From NCBI RefSeq assembly GCF_023856365.1, contig NW_026042396.1:372001-436000 (forward strand): a DNA stretch of 64,000 nt. Direction: 5' to 3'. Both the position numbers and the translations under genes were made by a program. The notes under the pieces are model-generated. The model was not told the origin of the DNA and ran no database searches. It saw nothing but the letters and a program-made list of their open reading frames with translations. Below are positions 12,404 through 26,483 of this stretch, in pieces; within the stretch, counting starts at the first letter, position 1, and each line of letters starts with the position of its first letter. Source of the DNA: Brienomyrus brachyistius (Eukaryota > Chordata > Actinopteri > Osteoglossiformes > Mormyridae).

Positions 12404-13447
12404 GCACTCCAAGCCAAAACATGGGGGAATATGCAGAAATGCATCATTCCAAAGAAGTTTCCAGAAAGCCTGGCTTTACTGAGAGTGTGCATTCCTCACC
12501 GTCGTAAAGTCCTCGGCCTCTCTTTCCAGCACCCAGCAACCACTTGAGTTATTGGAAAGTCTACTTCAAGTTCACAGTCAATGTGTCCTTAAAAATCTGT
12601 AGAAGACAGAAAGGTCAGTCTGCTTTCCAGTGGTTGTCTTAAACCATTCGAGGGGGGTGTGTGAGGCGGCCAGGAACCCCACCAATGCATGTCTGTCTTG
12701 GAGTACGACTCCTCACTCGGCTCCAATGACTCTTTCACATGACGACGTTCCATGTCATCGTCCCTTTATGATCTCTGTGACGCCTTTACTTCTGTGCCTT
12801 TGAAGACACCTTCACGTCTTGAACATAAAAAAAAGTTTCTCAATACTTGCCGCCTTCCAGTTTTGTCCTAAAATGTCCTCACAGCCTTTATCTTTACAGA
12901 GCTTCTCCAAATTGCTTAGATGGTAAAAAGACAATGATCTCTGGCACGGGACAAAGATAAAATCCAGTTTCAGCTACAACTGAAAGTCATATCTTCAGAT
13001 GTCCTGAAGAGATACAATTAATAGACAAAACCCAAAGCCTGGGGAAGATCACTGACACCCCAAGGTGCCCATCACACCCAAGGAATACTTGCAGTCACAT
13101 CTACAGGCCAAGAAGCAGTTTACATCAGAACCACAGGGCAGTTAATCAGCTGCATCACAGTCTAATCATGTCATGTCAGTACAATATTTTTCATTCCTGA
13201 AAAACACACTTCCTTAGATTTTTTTTTTTTACATATTCATATGGGATGCATATTCTTTGTACTTAATTTTAGATTTATTATACATAATAATACACCATGT
13301 ATATAATTAATACTATATCAATATATGTTTCATATATTTCTTGAAATACTTGTATTCCTCTGTGCACATGTTTCATATATTTTTTGGAAGTTTTCCTCAT
13401 GCAGATGCAAATTGAATTTTACTGCACCTGCTGTGTACAAAAATAAT

Positions 13448-13490
13448 AATGCCATTCTATTCTATTCTATTCTGCTCTATTCTATTTAAC
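13448..13490. repeat. (ATTCT)n pentanucleotide repeat
   Basis: A short interrupted array of CTATT/ATTCT units (about 8, one changed to GCTCT). Confidence 0.9.
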
Positions 13491-14402
13491 TGATTTTGCA
13501 TTTTAGTTTTTTCTAATGCTCAAGGGAATAGATTTTCTGCTTTTACACTAGGTTATACATCACAATTATGCAATTTAAGCACTGGTCTGTGGCATCTTTG
13601 AAATTCTGTTAGGTGTTTGGGTATTGCTTTGAAATCTCAAAGACCTCTTTTATAACTGACACTGCTAATTGGCATTCCGCTTAATCGGACTCACCCGCGT
13701 TTGTGATGCATTCATGACTTTCGTCTCGTTATTTCAAAGTTAAAGTCCCTTGTTAACGTGTGGACTCCACAATTAGGTCAAACTGTTGGATGATGCAACT
13801 TATACCTTTCATCACGCCAACGGTGGCATGAGACAGAGCAAGATTATCATTTTCTGCAAAGTCTTGTGAGGGCGTTTGCATGTAGACAGTGAAACTAATC
13901 AAAACTATTTAATCTTTCAGGGACTGGTAACATATCGTGATATTGTGAAACTAAAATGTCAGAAAGATCAAATGTCAGAAATGTCAGAAAACATTCATCT
14001 CCATATATTATCAGTCAACAACATCATTATGCAGCTCGAACCAGCCACGGATTCTGTTCCGTTCGTTCTGTCCTGCTCTCTGGCTGCTTAGCAAATGGAC
14101 TGGAGCGCGAGAGTGAGTCAGCTTTCAGTTGATGGAGCAGAGTTCATCTGCAGACAGAGAAGCTCCAATTAGGAAAGAGGAACAAGCTATCCCAGAGCTG
14201 ACCTGTGTAGACCAGGCCCTCGCTGCTGTCACGTTCACAGCACTGAGAGCTGCAGCTCCTGTAGTGCTTCTCGTCTGCTTAGAGACACCATGTGCCGAAC
14301 AGACTCAGACTCAAGGTAACAGGCAAATTTGCTCAGATCAAATCAAGATGGTACAGCTTTATGTTACCACTGTGAACACACCAGAGAAGGAAGGCCAAGA
14401 CC

Positions 14403-14499
14403 TAGGGCCAGCTCCACCTTTTCAGGGGTCCTAGGCCCCACCTTACTAAGAAAACAGATGATCATTTCAATTCCCCCACAACATAAGTAATTTGGGGTC
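14403..14499. repeat. Dispersed repeat family E, copy 2
   Basis: It reads TTTTCAGGGGTCCTAGGCCC, ACCTTACTAAGAAAACAGAT, GATCATTTCAATTCCCCCAC, then AAGTAATTTGGGG; same family as 502-625. Confidence 0.65.
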
Positions 14500-15120
14500 G
14501 TCTCACACGTTTGTGATCCCTGTTAAAATGTATGTAGAGGACGACCTCAAATACGCTGAATAAAACATTGACGTGACCTTTAAAAACCAGACTTAGGATC
14601 AGCAATCAAACAATCTCAAAGAGACCACAAATCCAGAAATTACAGACAATCCTTTGGGCTGTTATATGAAAGTGAATATAAAACAAACAAGGAGACATAA
14701 TGACAGCAAGCGTATCCAATCACATCGCTCCAGGTTTTATATAAAGAGTAAGTTTAACCTACTTCTTTGCCTTTACAGCTCCTCGGTTCGCCCACCTCCT
14801 TCCCTCCACCACCTTCGGCTCCTTCGCCTCCTGCCCGGTCGCCCAACCAGATCCGTCAGCTTCAGAGTCGATATAACCGACGACCAAGAGACCGGCTTCG
14901 CCAAATCACTGTTCACATACTTATTTAAATTGTTTCATCGAATAAACACTGATGTTAACTATCTATTGAGGTCTCCTTGGTTGAAGTGTTGTGATCTACA
15001 TGAACTACAGATGAACAATCTCAAAGTGCATTTCAGTCCGCACTCTCTTTTCTGCTTGTTTTGTTAATCTTGTTTTCCCTTCCCTACTACTATTAGCAGT
15101 ACTGAAACTTTAAGTATGTG

Positions 15121-16610
15121 TATAGAAAGTCTCCAGGTTACGAACAAGATCCATAATCTTGAGGCTGATGTATATTTCTGTGTCAAATCAACACCATAGG
15201 CACAACATAGCCGCGTGCCCTACGATGTAGCATGATGCACACCTCCCCAGAAATGTAACTACATGTCATGGCAACGCAGACCCCCACATCTGTGATTGGT
15301 CCACTTAGAACCATCGCACCCCCTCCTATGCAAATGTTTTATTGCTGTTTGTTTCCAACTGGGGGTATTTTAGTGTGGAACAAGTTGTGCTTAACTCGTT
15401 GCTAGCCTGCTGTTGCCACAGTTACAGTGGTTCATATGATGATATTCGAAAATTTTAGTTATGGCATTGTGATTTTTTTGTGATATATATTATCTTTTTT
15501 ATAAAGCAAAAAAAAAGGAGTCAAAAACAAATTTCTATCATAGCCACCAATGAGTGATTTAAGCAGCAAGGATGAAAATGAGCATGATTGTGTCATGAGT
15601 ACAGATGCATAACTCATGCAAAAGCAGCGGAGGTAAGCTTTAAACTGATTTGTAATTGTATGGTTGAAAATCATGAAAATGAACAACCATTAAAATTGCT
15701 AAGTTTCGTTTCCTATGCTTTAGTAAAACGTAGCCCCCCTCCCGCTCAGCTAACTAGTGTTTCGGTGGTGTAATTGCAGAGTGCAGGGGTAGCTCAGCCT
15801 AGGCTCGAAGCAGAAGTGTGAATCAGCCTGTAGCCTGAGGCAAACCTACCCAGATATGAAACTACATGTCGTGGTGACACAGACTCAGAGGCTGCTTTTG
15901 GGGGCGTAACTGCAGAAGTACACAGACACTCCATCTAGGGGTGATGTGATTCGTCGATGTGCATCAGTGCACCAGCAAAAGTTCGCAATGTGATCTTCCC
16001 AATTAAAAACTGAACTGGATACAATTTCGGATGAATCTGAGATGCATCATTTCTATCATCTTGGACAAATCCTATTATTATATTATTTAATTACAATATT
16101 ATAATTATGTAATAAAAAATGACAGGCTTATTGAGTGTCAGTACGAAAGACACAAATGTGTGAATTAAAAATGGCACATTTTAAGCTAATTTATGATTTG
16201 TTGTTTGCTTAAGACGAATTAAATAAACAAAATCAAACAATTCCGTACCATATCGATTGCGCATCATATTCTTTACATCGTATTGTATCTTGTTGAATTG
16301 CACTGTATCGCTATAGGGATGAATCACATCATATCACATTAATAGTTTCTTCATATGCATCTTAAAAGCATCAAATTGTTTGCAATGCTTCGTGTCGGCT
16401 TCAGTGACAGTCGCACAGCCTTTAGTTTGTTTTTAGGTCGAATAAGTAGGTAAGTCGGAATAATAATAATAATTTAAAAAGTAAGTGCATTACAAACCAT
16501 TGTATTTAACTCAATTTTTTTGAATATAATCGGCTTCATGGCAGTCCCTTTATAAATGCAATTAGTCCGTAAGTCAGACTTTCTTAACTTGGGGACAGCC
16601 TGCAGCTGAA
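15121..16610. mobile_element. Possible nonautonomous DNA transposon block with nested repeats
   Basis: The left edge reads AGTCTCCAGGTTACGAACAA. The right part has GGTCGAATAAGTAGGTAAGT, GTCCGTAAGTCAGACTTTC and TTAACTTGGGGACAGCCTGC. These motifs resemble a known fish repeat with GGTTACGAAC and GTAAGTCGG. Within it are two copies of a shared motif with ACTACATGTC (15255-15290 and 15858-15885). A TTGTAACCTGGAGACAGTCTG echo lies at 17994-18014. Boundaries are uncertain. Confidence 0.45.
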
Positions 16611-19600
16611 GAACTGTGTGAATCCTATTCCAAGATTACTGTCACGTGATACATTAATAAGTTATTAAAAATGCATCCAGGTGTAAAAATGGCACCAAAT
16701 TTAATGTGTATGGGATTCTTTTTTTAGTTTTGATGTCAATATTTTTGGTGAAACACAACTGAGGATTGCAAGGCGACAAACTGGAAGACATCCTCAATAT
16801 GAAAAAGCAAAGATCAGTACCTGCATGCTTATTTTAACGGTTCATTCAATTCAGCTATTAAATGTTGCATATTTCACATGTATTATAGCGCAGGGCTTCT
16901 TCTCAGTGGAACCGTTAATAGAGACGTGTGACATGGAGATGAAAGGAAGGAATCCGGAATATTTTAGGATGGAAGAGGGGAGGGAGAACAATGAAGACAA
17001 CGAAAACAAAAGGATTCTGCTTCCGAACCGGACGCACAAAAACCGAATTTGCACAGTTTGGTTACCGCGATTTTTCTCACAGTCGCCAACAATGATGACT
17101 TTAGAAAATAAATAAATTAGAAAATAAAAAGAAAGAAGATCTGGTGTCTAATCAACGGAGGTTGCAGTGAGTTAAGTTGCTAATTAAATAAAACAATAAT
17201 ACCTGCATCGTAAGATATATATGAGAAATGCATATAAGCTTGAAGTATGAGGTATAGAATTATATTGTCTGTCGTGATGTCAGCAGCATAGAACAGAGTT
17301 TGAAATATGGTGGGGGGGGCATGGGCAGATTTACCATATGGATAACCTGAGCACACGCCCAGGGGCCCTGTGTCTCAAGTGGCCTTTGAACATGCCCGAT
17401 AAAAAAGTCTCATTGGAGGAAGAGGGCACTAATCAGCCAATCAAATACTGGCAGGAGCCCAGTCACTCACTTACAGAGAATGCAGTGGTGGGTGGTCGAT
17501 AGGATTTGAGGAGTTTAAATGGATCTCGCTAAAACACGAGATCCCAGTGGCGCATCAAAGGCAACAAAAGAAAAGGAAGCAAGAGGTGGATAATTGCTTA
17601 ACGTGCCAGAAATAAGCACTTTTTTTTTTTTACAAAGATCAAGTCAAAACAGTATAAACGACAGCGGCGCTGGCATAGAAATCGTACATGCAGATGTTAA
17701 CAGTCAGGAATTAGCAAATGACATGCAGGCTGCCCCCAGGGAAAGAAGATCCAACTTATGGATGACTTATATTTACAAACAGACTTCCATAAAGCCTATT
17801 GTATTAAATATTCAGTTAATACTTCAGTGCGTTCATGGCAATGAACGCACACACTGTATTTTCACGCTCATGAAAATATTGAGTACTGAGTAGAGTAGAG
17901 TACTGTAGTATAGCTGTATAATAATTACTCTTTTTATTATTATGTTCTCTGTTATTATTTTTCCGACAGTTACAAAATTGATGGACCTTTTTTGTAACCT
18001 GGAGACAGTCTGTAGCTGCTGCTAGTGCCAGTCACTAACAGTGTGGGGAGGAGGGGGGGCTTATTGTACTGATCCCCATGTCCTCTTCACCCCCCAATTC
18101 CTGTGCCCCTGCCTGACGTCACCAGCTTCTGTGGAAGCAGCTCGTCTGCTTCTGAATCGTGTGAAGTTTCCGTTATCATAATTCTTTTTGGAGCATCTTG
18201 ACATGTAGATGAATTTCGGGAGTCTGAAGATCTAGAAAATGGAGAAGAAAGAACTAAAAAAAGATGAGGTGCTGGGAGAGGACGGCAGGAGGGGAGGTGG
18301 AACAAGGCACAACGGTGAAAGGCAGAGTGCTACAGAGGATGGAAGAGGAGGACCCATCCCATTCTACACCAGGGGTGTGTGACGTGCCAAAGGTAGAGCC
18401 CTGTATCTGCTTGTCTTAGAACAGAGTACTGATGAGTCTGCACCGCAAAAGCGTTTGATTTCAGTCGGCTGCCCCTGAATGAGGGACTGGCAAATTAGCG
18501 GAGGCGGAGGACAGGAGGAAGCCTGGAAATAGGCAGCGTGCGTGAGAAAGAGGCCCCCAGTCAGCCTTCGTGGGGTGAGTGAATCAAGAGCGGCCACCCC
18601 CCCCCCCAGCAAGCTGTGGCTCCTCTACAGAATGCAGGGCCTGATGGGCTATGGCCACGGAAGGAAGATTCAAAATGAAATACTTAAAATGTTGACATGT
18701 TAGCACCAATAGCATTATAATAAAAAAACCATACTTACTATTCAAACATTAGTGTACCGCACCGTCTTTCAGTCTTGCAGGGGTTCTGCTAGAGAGTTTG
18801 CCCCCCAATGAAAGCATATTGGGCCCCCAACCCAGGCCAATCTAATTATGCTCCAATTTCTTTAGGGTCCCTGTCACTCAGTTAGCATCATCCTACCGCC
18901 CCCCCCCCCAACAGCACTCCTGCTGTTGCATTCTGTGAAGGGTTGACTTGTGCCCATACAGAACATACTGGTACCAAAAGGCCTTAGAGTACAGAATCTG
19001 CGACATGCTTCCTCATTTAGCAACAGCGCCGTCCTGTCGTTCCCTCTCTCCACTAACCGCCACCACTGCTGTAAGGCCTAAGCATGACATGTCGCACTCA
19101 GCTCTGCGAACTTTTTCCTTTTCTGCCTCCTGCAGTGATTAGTATTATTATCCCTAAGACACATTCCAGCTTTCATTTTTCTTCTAGCTGTGTCCCGCTG
19201 ATAATTATGTAATCCTTTTTTTTTTGTTGTTGCTTTGCATCAACGTTACAACGTCACAGAACATACTCTCACTGGGTTTAACTTCCTCGCAACGTTAAAT
19301 TTAAACCACCGAGACACGGCCTGCCTTGGTTTCCCGCTGCCCGACGGACAGAGCACCACAGAAAGAAGGAGTGAAAAACAGGACAAACAAAAAACAACCC
19401 TGACACTTTGTTAAACAACAGCCATCTATCATGTCCGACTTACCATTCCCGCCCTTCCGGAACCATTATCCCAATGGACTTGCATGGATTGGAGGCGCAT
19501 TAAAACACGCCGCCGACTACCTGTGGCATTCCTGCAGGAGTATATTAGGCCCCAGTCCGTGACAGGAAATGGATGGGAGCACATTATTATCAGGACTGAA

Positions 19601-20302
19601 TCACTCTTTCATACATTCTTAATTAGGCCCTTGGTCTGAAACGAGAGCTTAATCCATTACGTTCAGCCAGGCTGCTACCACAGGTTGGTTCTGCTAGCGT
19701 CTCGAGACGCCTTTCAGACTCTGTTTGTTTTTAGGGCAATAGGGATCACATAACAAATAATTAACAGGTTCCCCGGATTTTCACGAATGCGCTGTGGCTT
19801 CCTGGACGCGTTGGCGTAATAGTCATACTGCTCCCCTGAGTGTGGTTGCCATGATTTATGGGTGAATCTCTACACAGTTCAGCTGAGGCTGTGGCTATCG
19901 CTGATGAATTTATAGCTGCGGTGTCTCTCTTTTGCTGTATAATTCTCATTACTATCCCGGCCCCACTGGTAGGGTGCAGTCTATTCATTTAGGACAAACC
20001 AAGTGACATTATCTTGAGTTCTAGCTGTCCTGTGCCAGCACACTTTGGTAAGATCGGTTACCATCACTGCTTAATTGGTAAATCAGAAGGTACTGGAACA
20101 TGAAGGGCGTATGAGAGCGGGAGGGGTAATGAGGCGGGCGCAGGTCCCGGAAGGTGTACAAAACAATACACTGAAATCATGCCATCTATTTTTTAAAATA
20201 TATCTGAACTAATTAAGGATGAGAAACTGCGTGAAAATTGGTCCGTAAATTAAAATATGTACTTGTTTTGTTTTTTTTTTATTATCTTTATTTTATGTTA
20301 TT
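16611..20302. other. Gene-free region with small hairpin
   Basis: Contains a perfect 10-bp inverted repeat GTGCGTTCAT/ATGAACGCAC (17827-17850), poly-C tracts near 18597 and 18899, and homeodomain-rich sequence around 19600-19990. No supported gene. Confidence 0.55.
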
Positions 20303-20595
20303 GTGGGCAGCATAGTAGTGCAGTGCTTAGCAGTGTTGCCTCACATCCCTGGGTTCAAGTCTCTGCCCTGGTCCAACATGCAGTATGTGGAGTTTGAATG
20401 TTCTCTCTTTGTCATCATCCAATTGCTTCAGTTTCCCCCTACAGTCCAAAGTCATGTTGAGGTTCACTGGAATTACCAAATGAAGTCCTGTGCCCCTGTG
20501 GGGTTGGTGACCCATCCTGGGTTGTTCCCTGCCTTGTATCTGTTACTTCTGCGATAAGTTCTGCTGCCTGCCCATGACCCTGAATAGGATTTTTG
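20303..20595 (+). mobile_element. Old, degraded copy of the same SINE
   Basis: It shares GGCAGCAT-GTAGTGCAGTG, a mutated B-box (GGTTCAAGTC), GTGGAGTTTGAATGTTCTC, CCTACAGTCCAAAG and the CCATCCTGGGTTGTTCCCTG segment with the intact copy at 10336. It carries many substitutions and an internal deletion of the TGTGAATG region. The GGAT tail is lost, and no target duplication could be identified. Confidence 0.88.
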
Positions 20596-21112
20596 TTTTT
20601 GTATTTTCAACTAGAGAGCTGACTGATCTTTGCAAATAGGGCCCGGAACGTAGACAGTCAAAAACAGAGAGGTCCCAGAGAGCGTTCCAGCTGAATCCGG
20701 CACAAATCTAACAGGGGCTACCTTCCTCCAATCATGGAACGGCTGCCGGGCGGCCAGGCTGCTCCGGACCCTGATTGGCGGGCGGCAGACAGAGAGTCCT
20801 ACAGCGGAGGTCAGAATGGTCGTGCGGCTGACATCTGCTCCTCGCTGCTCTTTCACTGTTCCAGAGGAGCCTCTCACTGTGTTCGCCTTCTAGTTTCCCG
20901 TTATATCAGGGTAAGCAGATAAAATCACAGGGGTTGAGTGATCTGAAGCCGGTCGACGTAAATACAACTGCAATGAGGGCTGTGCATGACGATCTACACG
21001 GCTAATAGCCTCAGCCGTACCGTTAACGTCCCTGGCATGTTTCCCTGACCCTGTCCCAGTTGTGCCAACCAGATAGAAACAGACAAAGAATCTTCATAAA
21101 CAAGGTTTTGAC

Positions 21113-21136
21113 ATGAGAGAAAGAGAGAGAGAGAGG

Positions 21137-21203
<67 letters not shown>

Positions 21204-21205
21204 GG
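21113..21205. repeat. (GA)n microsatellite
   Basis: About 93 bp of GA repeats with a few GGGA and AAAG interruptions. Confidence 0.97.
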
Positions 21206-24200
21206 ACCATGCTGGGCACGGACTGATCTCTATTTTTATTGAATTTTCTTTTGTTTATCCAGTATTTTTGTCTTTTTGTTTTACATTTCACACCAAAGGA
21301 AAGCTACGCATGTGTGTTTAAATATGTGTGGTTCAAAGGAGCAATTAATAATGAGACTTCAATGTATTTAATTTCCAATATCTAGTTTGTTCTAGAAAGG
21401 TTTTTTTTAATTATTTATAACTATTCATCTATGGAGCCTTCCTGTGCTCATTGTAGGATGGTGCAGATCATTCGCAGCTATGTTTCCAAATTAGCAATTT
21501 AAAATAAAACTGGCCTGTGTGACAGCGTGCTTCCCAGAACTGAACAATGGTATTTTTCAGTGAAGAGAGTGTTTTTTTTTTTTTTGTGCTGAAGAATTCA
21601 CAGTGAGGTTTGCTTCGAGACGAAAGGGATGAATGAGTTTTTTTCTGGGCTGGAGAGATGGAGAAAGAGGCTGTCAGCAGCGGTTGGCGCCTTCCCCCAG
21701 CTCTCCCTCGCAGCAGATCCTCCCCTGTGGTGATTTACCGCCTGCTCCCGCCTGCCCCCACCCCGCAAAGAGCTTGCGGTGCCCTACAGGTGATTAACGA
21801 CCTGTTGTTCGCCAGACACCCACATTATAATGACACTATCGGCGTCCGCACTGGAACAGGCACTGCAAGCAGCTCCTGAGCCGGGCGACGGCGCTAGCTA
21901 ACGCCGGAACATACCGCCCTTCTTCACAGCTTTGGCCAAGTAGCACTTTTCATGTTGAGAGATCGGTCGAAAGGGACAAGCAAAGCAAAACCATGATCAA
22001 AACCAAACTGATTTTCCTTTACTTAAAATCTAAACTGATTCTTAAATTCACTGTGGAAAAACTGCATAAAAAATAGTTATCATGCATATGTGACATATTT
22101 TCTGTTTAGCACAGAACCCAAAAATGCACACTCTGTGTGTCAAACAGAGTTCACTGACGGGATAAGCAAGCAACCTCTGCCGAAAGCTAAACTTCTCTGG
22201 TTGCTAACGATTTGCCAGCCTGTAGCTATGGGAAAGCGTCGGTGGTGGACTGACGTCGCATTGGGGTTAGCAGGTGCGTTATGAAGGACACCTGTGAAGG
22301 ACAGAGGCTGGTTTTACAACTCCATCCATAACCGTAGGATTTAGCTTCTCGGCTATTGACAGTTGGAGAATAACACTCAAGGTTTCTAGCAGAAAGTTAA
22401 TCTTACTGAGGCATAATCAATCCCATCCCATTGTGACTCTTAGAGCTCTGTGTTTAATTGTCCTGCCGCACAGCGGATCTCTGGGCTCACCGGAACCTCC
22501 GTCAGCACCTTGTGAACCTGAAAACGCCATGCCCCTTGATGCGGACCATAAAGAGGCGGGGCAGCAACATTAATTATATTTCTTGACTGGATCCTGAGCA
22601 GCTGGATTTCAGAATGCGGCTCACGTTTTGATATTCTGTCACATTACTCAGAGGTAGGACTGTAAGAACCTGCTGGGGAAAGGCTTTAGATTGGGTTAAT
22701 GTGCATGATGTGGTAAGCAGGCACTGGATTGGGGGGGGGGGACCACTCAGATTCAAAGGGGAAGGGGGGGTTGCAATAAGACAAAGTTGCTATTTTAGCT
22801 GAAATTGACAAGCTTGCTCCATCCCGTACTGCAGGACCCCTTGACCTGTTCACTAGGGACAAAAAGTAAACCTCTAAAGAGAGAATCAAAAATGATGAAC
22901 TGGTGGAACCCCCCCCCCCCCCCCGCTACAGTGGATTGATCCGGAGCACAGTTTGAGCACAGTCTCCAGAAATGAAAACATCAAGCGAGGTCATTTCTCA
23001 CCGTGTTAGAGGGCGAGCGTTTCGATGCCCCCAAAGAGCCGGCTTCTCCCTCAGCCCCGGGTGATTATGGGTAATCCCTGCGAAGACCTTTCAATCCTTG
23101 GTTCGCCTGTCTGTACACAGTCTACAAGGTGGGGGCCCTGTACCAGACGAGACTTGAGATGCTGGATCCACACTGGGGGCCATGGTGAAAATTTGCCTCT
23201 TTTTATTGCTTATTAAATCTAAGCCTTGTACAGGAATGTGGTGTTTTCTGCATCCACCCTTCCGTAACAGAATATTATTGAATAAATGCATCCTACTTGT
23301 CTCTTTCCTTGAATGAACTGTCCTCAATCTCTCCATTTCCCCCAGCTCCATCCGTCAGGTTAAAATCTCTTGTAAATGGTTCAAACCACTTACCCAGTAC
23401 AGGATCTCAATGTGCCCCGAAGCCGAGTCCTGTCAGTAAAGGTCCATCAGAGGGCTACGAAGAGACACCGATCCACCTGAAGCAGGCACCTTTAGAGGCA
23501 GAGGAACCCAGAATCACTCCTGCAATCATGCAATTAGGGTGCTGGGCAGTAGTCGAACCCACAACCCTTGAGGCGTGAGGTCAGAACGTGATTTTGAATC
23601 GCATTTCAACAAACCTTTTCCACGAAAGCGGTTTCTCTATAGAAAAGCGAACAGGTGCTATGTAACAGTTAATGCATGCGGAGGTGAAATACTGCCTGGT
23701 GTGAAACATGCTTATTAACACAGAAAATGTAGAGTGATGCATCAAGATGATAGTTTGCTAACCTATTTAGGAAGAAGTGGAAAGTTAAGGTTCAGAAAGT
23801 GTAAATCCAGACCAATGTTTTATTTCAGCCAACTGCTTGGTCTGCATTTTTGCTTTCTTGACCTGAACAATCCATCTCGAACCCTGCAGCTATAGGAACT
23901 GATGGTCTCTCTGAATGCACCAGTTAAGTTACATAATGACAGTGATAACGGGATGCAACGATGAACCAGCTCCATCCTTTTGATCGTAAGGAGGTGCTCA
24001 GATCCGCTGGGGAGGAAGGCTTGTTGGGGGAGGTGTCAGCCTGACTGTGATCCATCCTGCCTAACGAAAAAAAAAAAAATAACTACATCAGATCTCAAGA
24101 GCTCAAAACACACGGCCCGGAGATGCTAAAAGAACAGGCCTCGTGGGGGTGTGATTCAGTTTATAACTGGAAGAAGGGCTGGATTTAGGGGTCCCCCACA

Positions 24201-24339
24201 GTACATTTTGCTAAAGGTGGGGGGCGACAATAAAAGCTTTCGCCCACTGGGAAAATGGCGGATATGCCTGATAGCCAGACTGGAAGCACCCCAACTTTGC
24301 TCCCCTGTGCCTGACGGCCTGGTAAACACAAGAATCTTA

Positions 24340-24700
24340 CACCAAATCAGGCACTTCCACAAATCGCAATTAACTCACTTAAGGGTCAATGCTTATGAGG
24401 GGAGCCTAATGAGTATCGGAAATCAGGGACCACGCTGGGGGGCTAGAGCCAGCATTTCAGGTGAAACGAAGCTCGCTGAAGGAACAGCATTACAGTGGAG
24501 GGCCGCACAAGCACCTCAGAATCCCTCATTAATTGAGTTGTCTGCATAATCACTTTGCCGAATTGCTCAGCAACCAAACAATGATGGAGGGCTGTTTTCT
24601 GGGGAATATTATCTGCGTGATTAATCGTATCATCAGAAAGGTTACGGCAGATCGTTAAGTCGGGTAAACATTGCTGTCGCAGTCGACTCCTGATCTGAGC
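24340..24700. promoter_or_regulatory. Candidate conserved non-coding element
   Basis: Non-repetitive block with AATTAACTCACTTAAG, CATTAATTGAG, TGCATAATCA and GTGATTAATCG. It resembles developmental enhancers in composition only; conservation cannot be tested here. Confidence 0.25.
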
Positions 24701-24823
24701 ACAGCTCTGCGTTCCTAATCCTTAATTCCATCAGTTGCTCCTCTTAGCCCTGCCCTCCTCTCCTTGTCCAGATGCCTTAACAGACCCCCACCAGGGTCCA
24801 TTTAAAATCGGCGTGACAGCCGA

Positions 24824-24954
24824 CCCCCCCCCCCCCCCCCCCCCCACGCGCATGCTCAGGGTCCAACACGGGCCTGGGAGACGTCTACACGAGCACCATC
24901 CTGGTTCCATCTTTTGTTTCCTCACTGCCCGCCCACCCCCCCCCCCCCCCCCCC
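24824..24954 (+). repeat. Paired poly-C tracts (C22 and C19)
   Basis: C22 at 24824-24845 and C19 at 24936-24954 are separated by 90 bp of mixed sequence. Together they generate two spurious proline-rich or glycine-rich frames. Confidence 0.95.
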
Positions 24955-25439
24955 GCCGCCATGCCATCAGTATTTTTAGCCTACGAAGTTTATTTAATTA
25001 TTTATCGACAGCAGACAGAGCTTTCCTTAATCAACAGGAGCCATTATTTATGGAAATTAGTTCACTTGCAATTAAGGGATCCGTCACGGCCTTAAGCGAG
25101 CAAGGGAGGGAGAGACGGGGGGGGGGGGAGAGAGAGATGACTGTTGACTGAAAGTCACTGCAGTCCAAATCATTTCTTTTGAAGTCTACCGGATAAAGGG
25201 CCCGGGAACTCACCAGTCGCCCGCAAGCACCTCCCAACCTCCCCTTTCTCAGACAAACATGCAGATTCTCAGAAGCCGAAATTTAGGGCGATACGGAGTG
25301 TGCGTCAGAGATGACTAACCACAGGCAGCTAAGAAGCCCGAGACAAAATAAACCTCAGATATCAGATAACCCAGAAAATCCTTCACTTCGTCCCTATGCT
25401 TTTTGCCCTTAAGATGAATTAAGGAACATCTATTCAGTC

Positions 25440-26200
25440 ATGTAGTCCTGTGCCCTTAAAATGACATCAGTACAACAGCCAGAATCTTAATGCCTAATCT
25501 TATCCATGATTTTATCATTAATTTCCCACAGAATCCAAATACTGCCTTTAGCTTCTCTTATGCGATCTTTCCTGGACTCCCTTGGTCCGCTGGCATCCCG
25601 GATGTGTGTGTAATCGCTTTGTTAAGCTCAGTTCTTCCACGGTAACGGCAGCCCTGCACGCGCGGATTAGCGGGGTGCATTTACTGCACCCGTCCTGACA
25701 TATTGCGACCGTGTCCTCGACCGAAACACACGCTGCTCTGCGTCTGCGGCACGTTTGAATGTAAATAGGATTACCATTGAGATTAATGCAGTCTCCGACA
25801 GCTCCGCCGCGTCTTAAATAATCCCCAAGGGCGTCTCTCCAGGAAGGGGGGGGGAGCCGGCAATTTTTTTCTGGATTAGGATGCGTCGAAATCCCAACCC
25901 TCTGTTTCGCCAGTGCCATTCCCCAACCATCATTTGTCCTGAGAGAAGTGCTCACCATGACCCCCCCATCCAAATATTTATTTACCATACATATTCCAAC
26001 AGGCTTCTCAGTTTGTGGGGAGTCTGCAGGCCTGAACAATTGGGCCACGCATATAAATTATGAATAGTAATCTTTTTGATTTTCATTTTAATCTCTCAAC
26101 TCCAGGCTTAAATGCATGCAGACTGGGAATTACATATATAATTCAAAGGCTTAATTAAAAAAGCACAAGGAGATAAGTGTCTTACTAGAGAATAAAAGCT
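25440..26200. promoter_or_regulatory. Candidate conserved non-coding element cluster
   Basis: A non-repetitive stretch ending with an AT-rich segment (TTATGAATAG, TTTGATTTTCATTTTAATC, AATGCATGCAG, TTCAAAGGCTTAATTAAAA) containing homeodomain- and TCF/LEF-like cores. No coding signal was recognised. Confidence 0.25.
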
Positions 26201-26483
26201 GCAATATTTGCCGCAAAATCTCAGTTTGGAGCAGGTCCCTGCTAGCTCTTACATCGCTCAGCGCCTCTAAATGAAGGAGGAGTTTCAGCAGCTTGCGTGC
26301 TGTTGGCCGTAAGGCTCCTCCATCCGTGTCCAGCTCTGGAAGCCCTGTACTGCTTCAGCTCTTCAAACTCCCAGTGAAAAATGCATCTGGACCACACGAT
26401 CGACCCCCCCTGCAGTCTCCTCGCTCAGCAAATTTTTTTTCAGCCGACCTGAAAAGTTTTATCAGACGCTGCGGCCCTTGACT

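Larger units (their letters stand above)
12420..15120. other. Gene-free AT-rich region
   Basis: Contains an ATTCT array (13448-13490) and repeat family E copy 2. AT-rich at 13180-13560. No supported gene. Confidence 0.55.

Noticed and set aside
24735..25151. Proline/glycine-rich frames
   Set aside because: They are caused by the C22 and C19 homopolymers.
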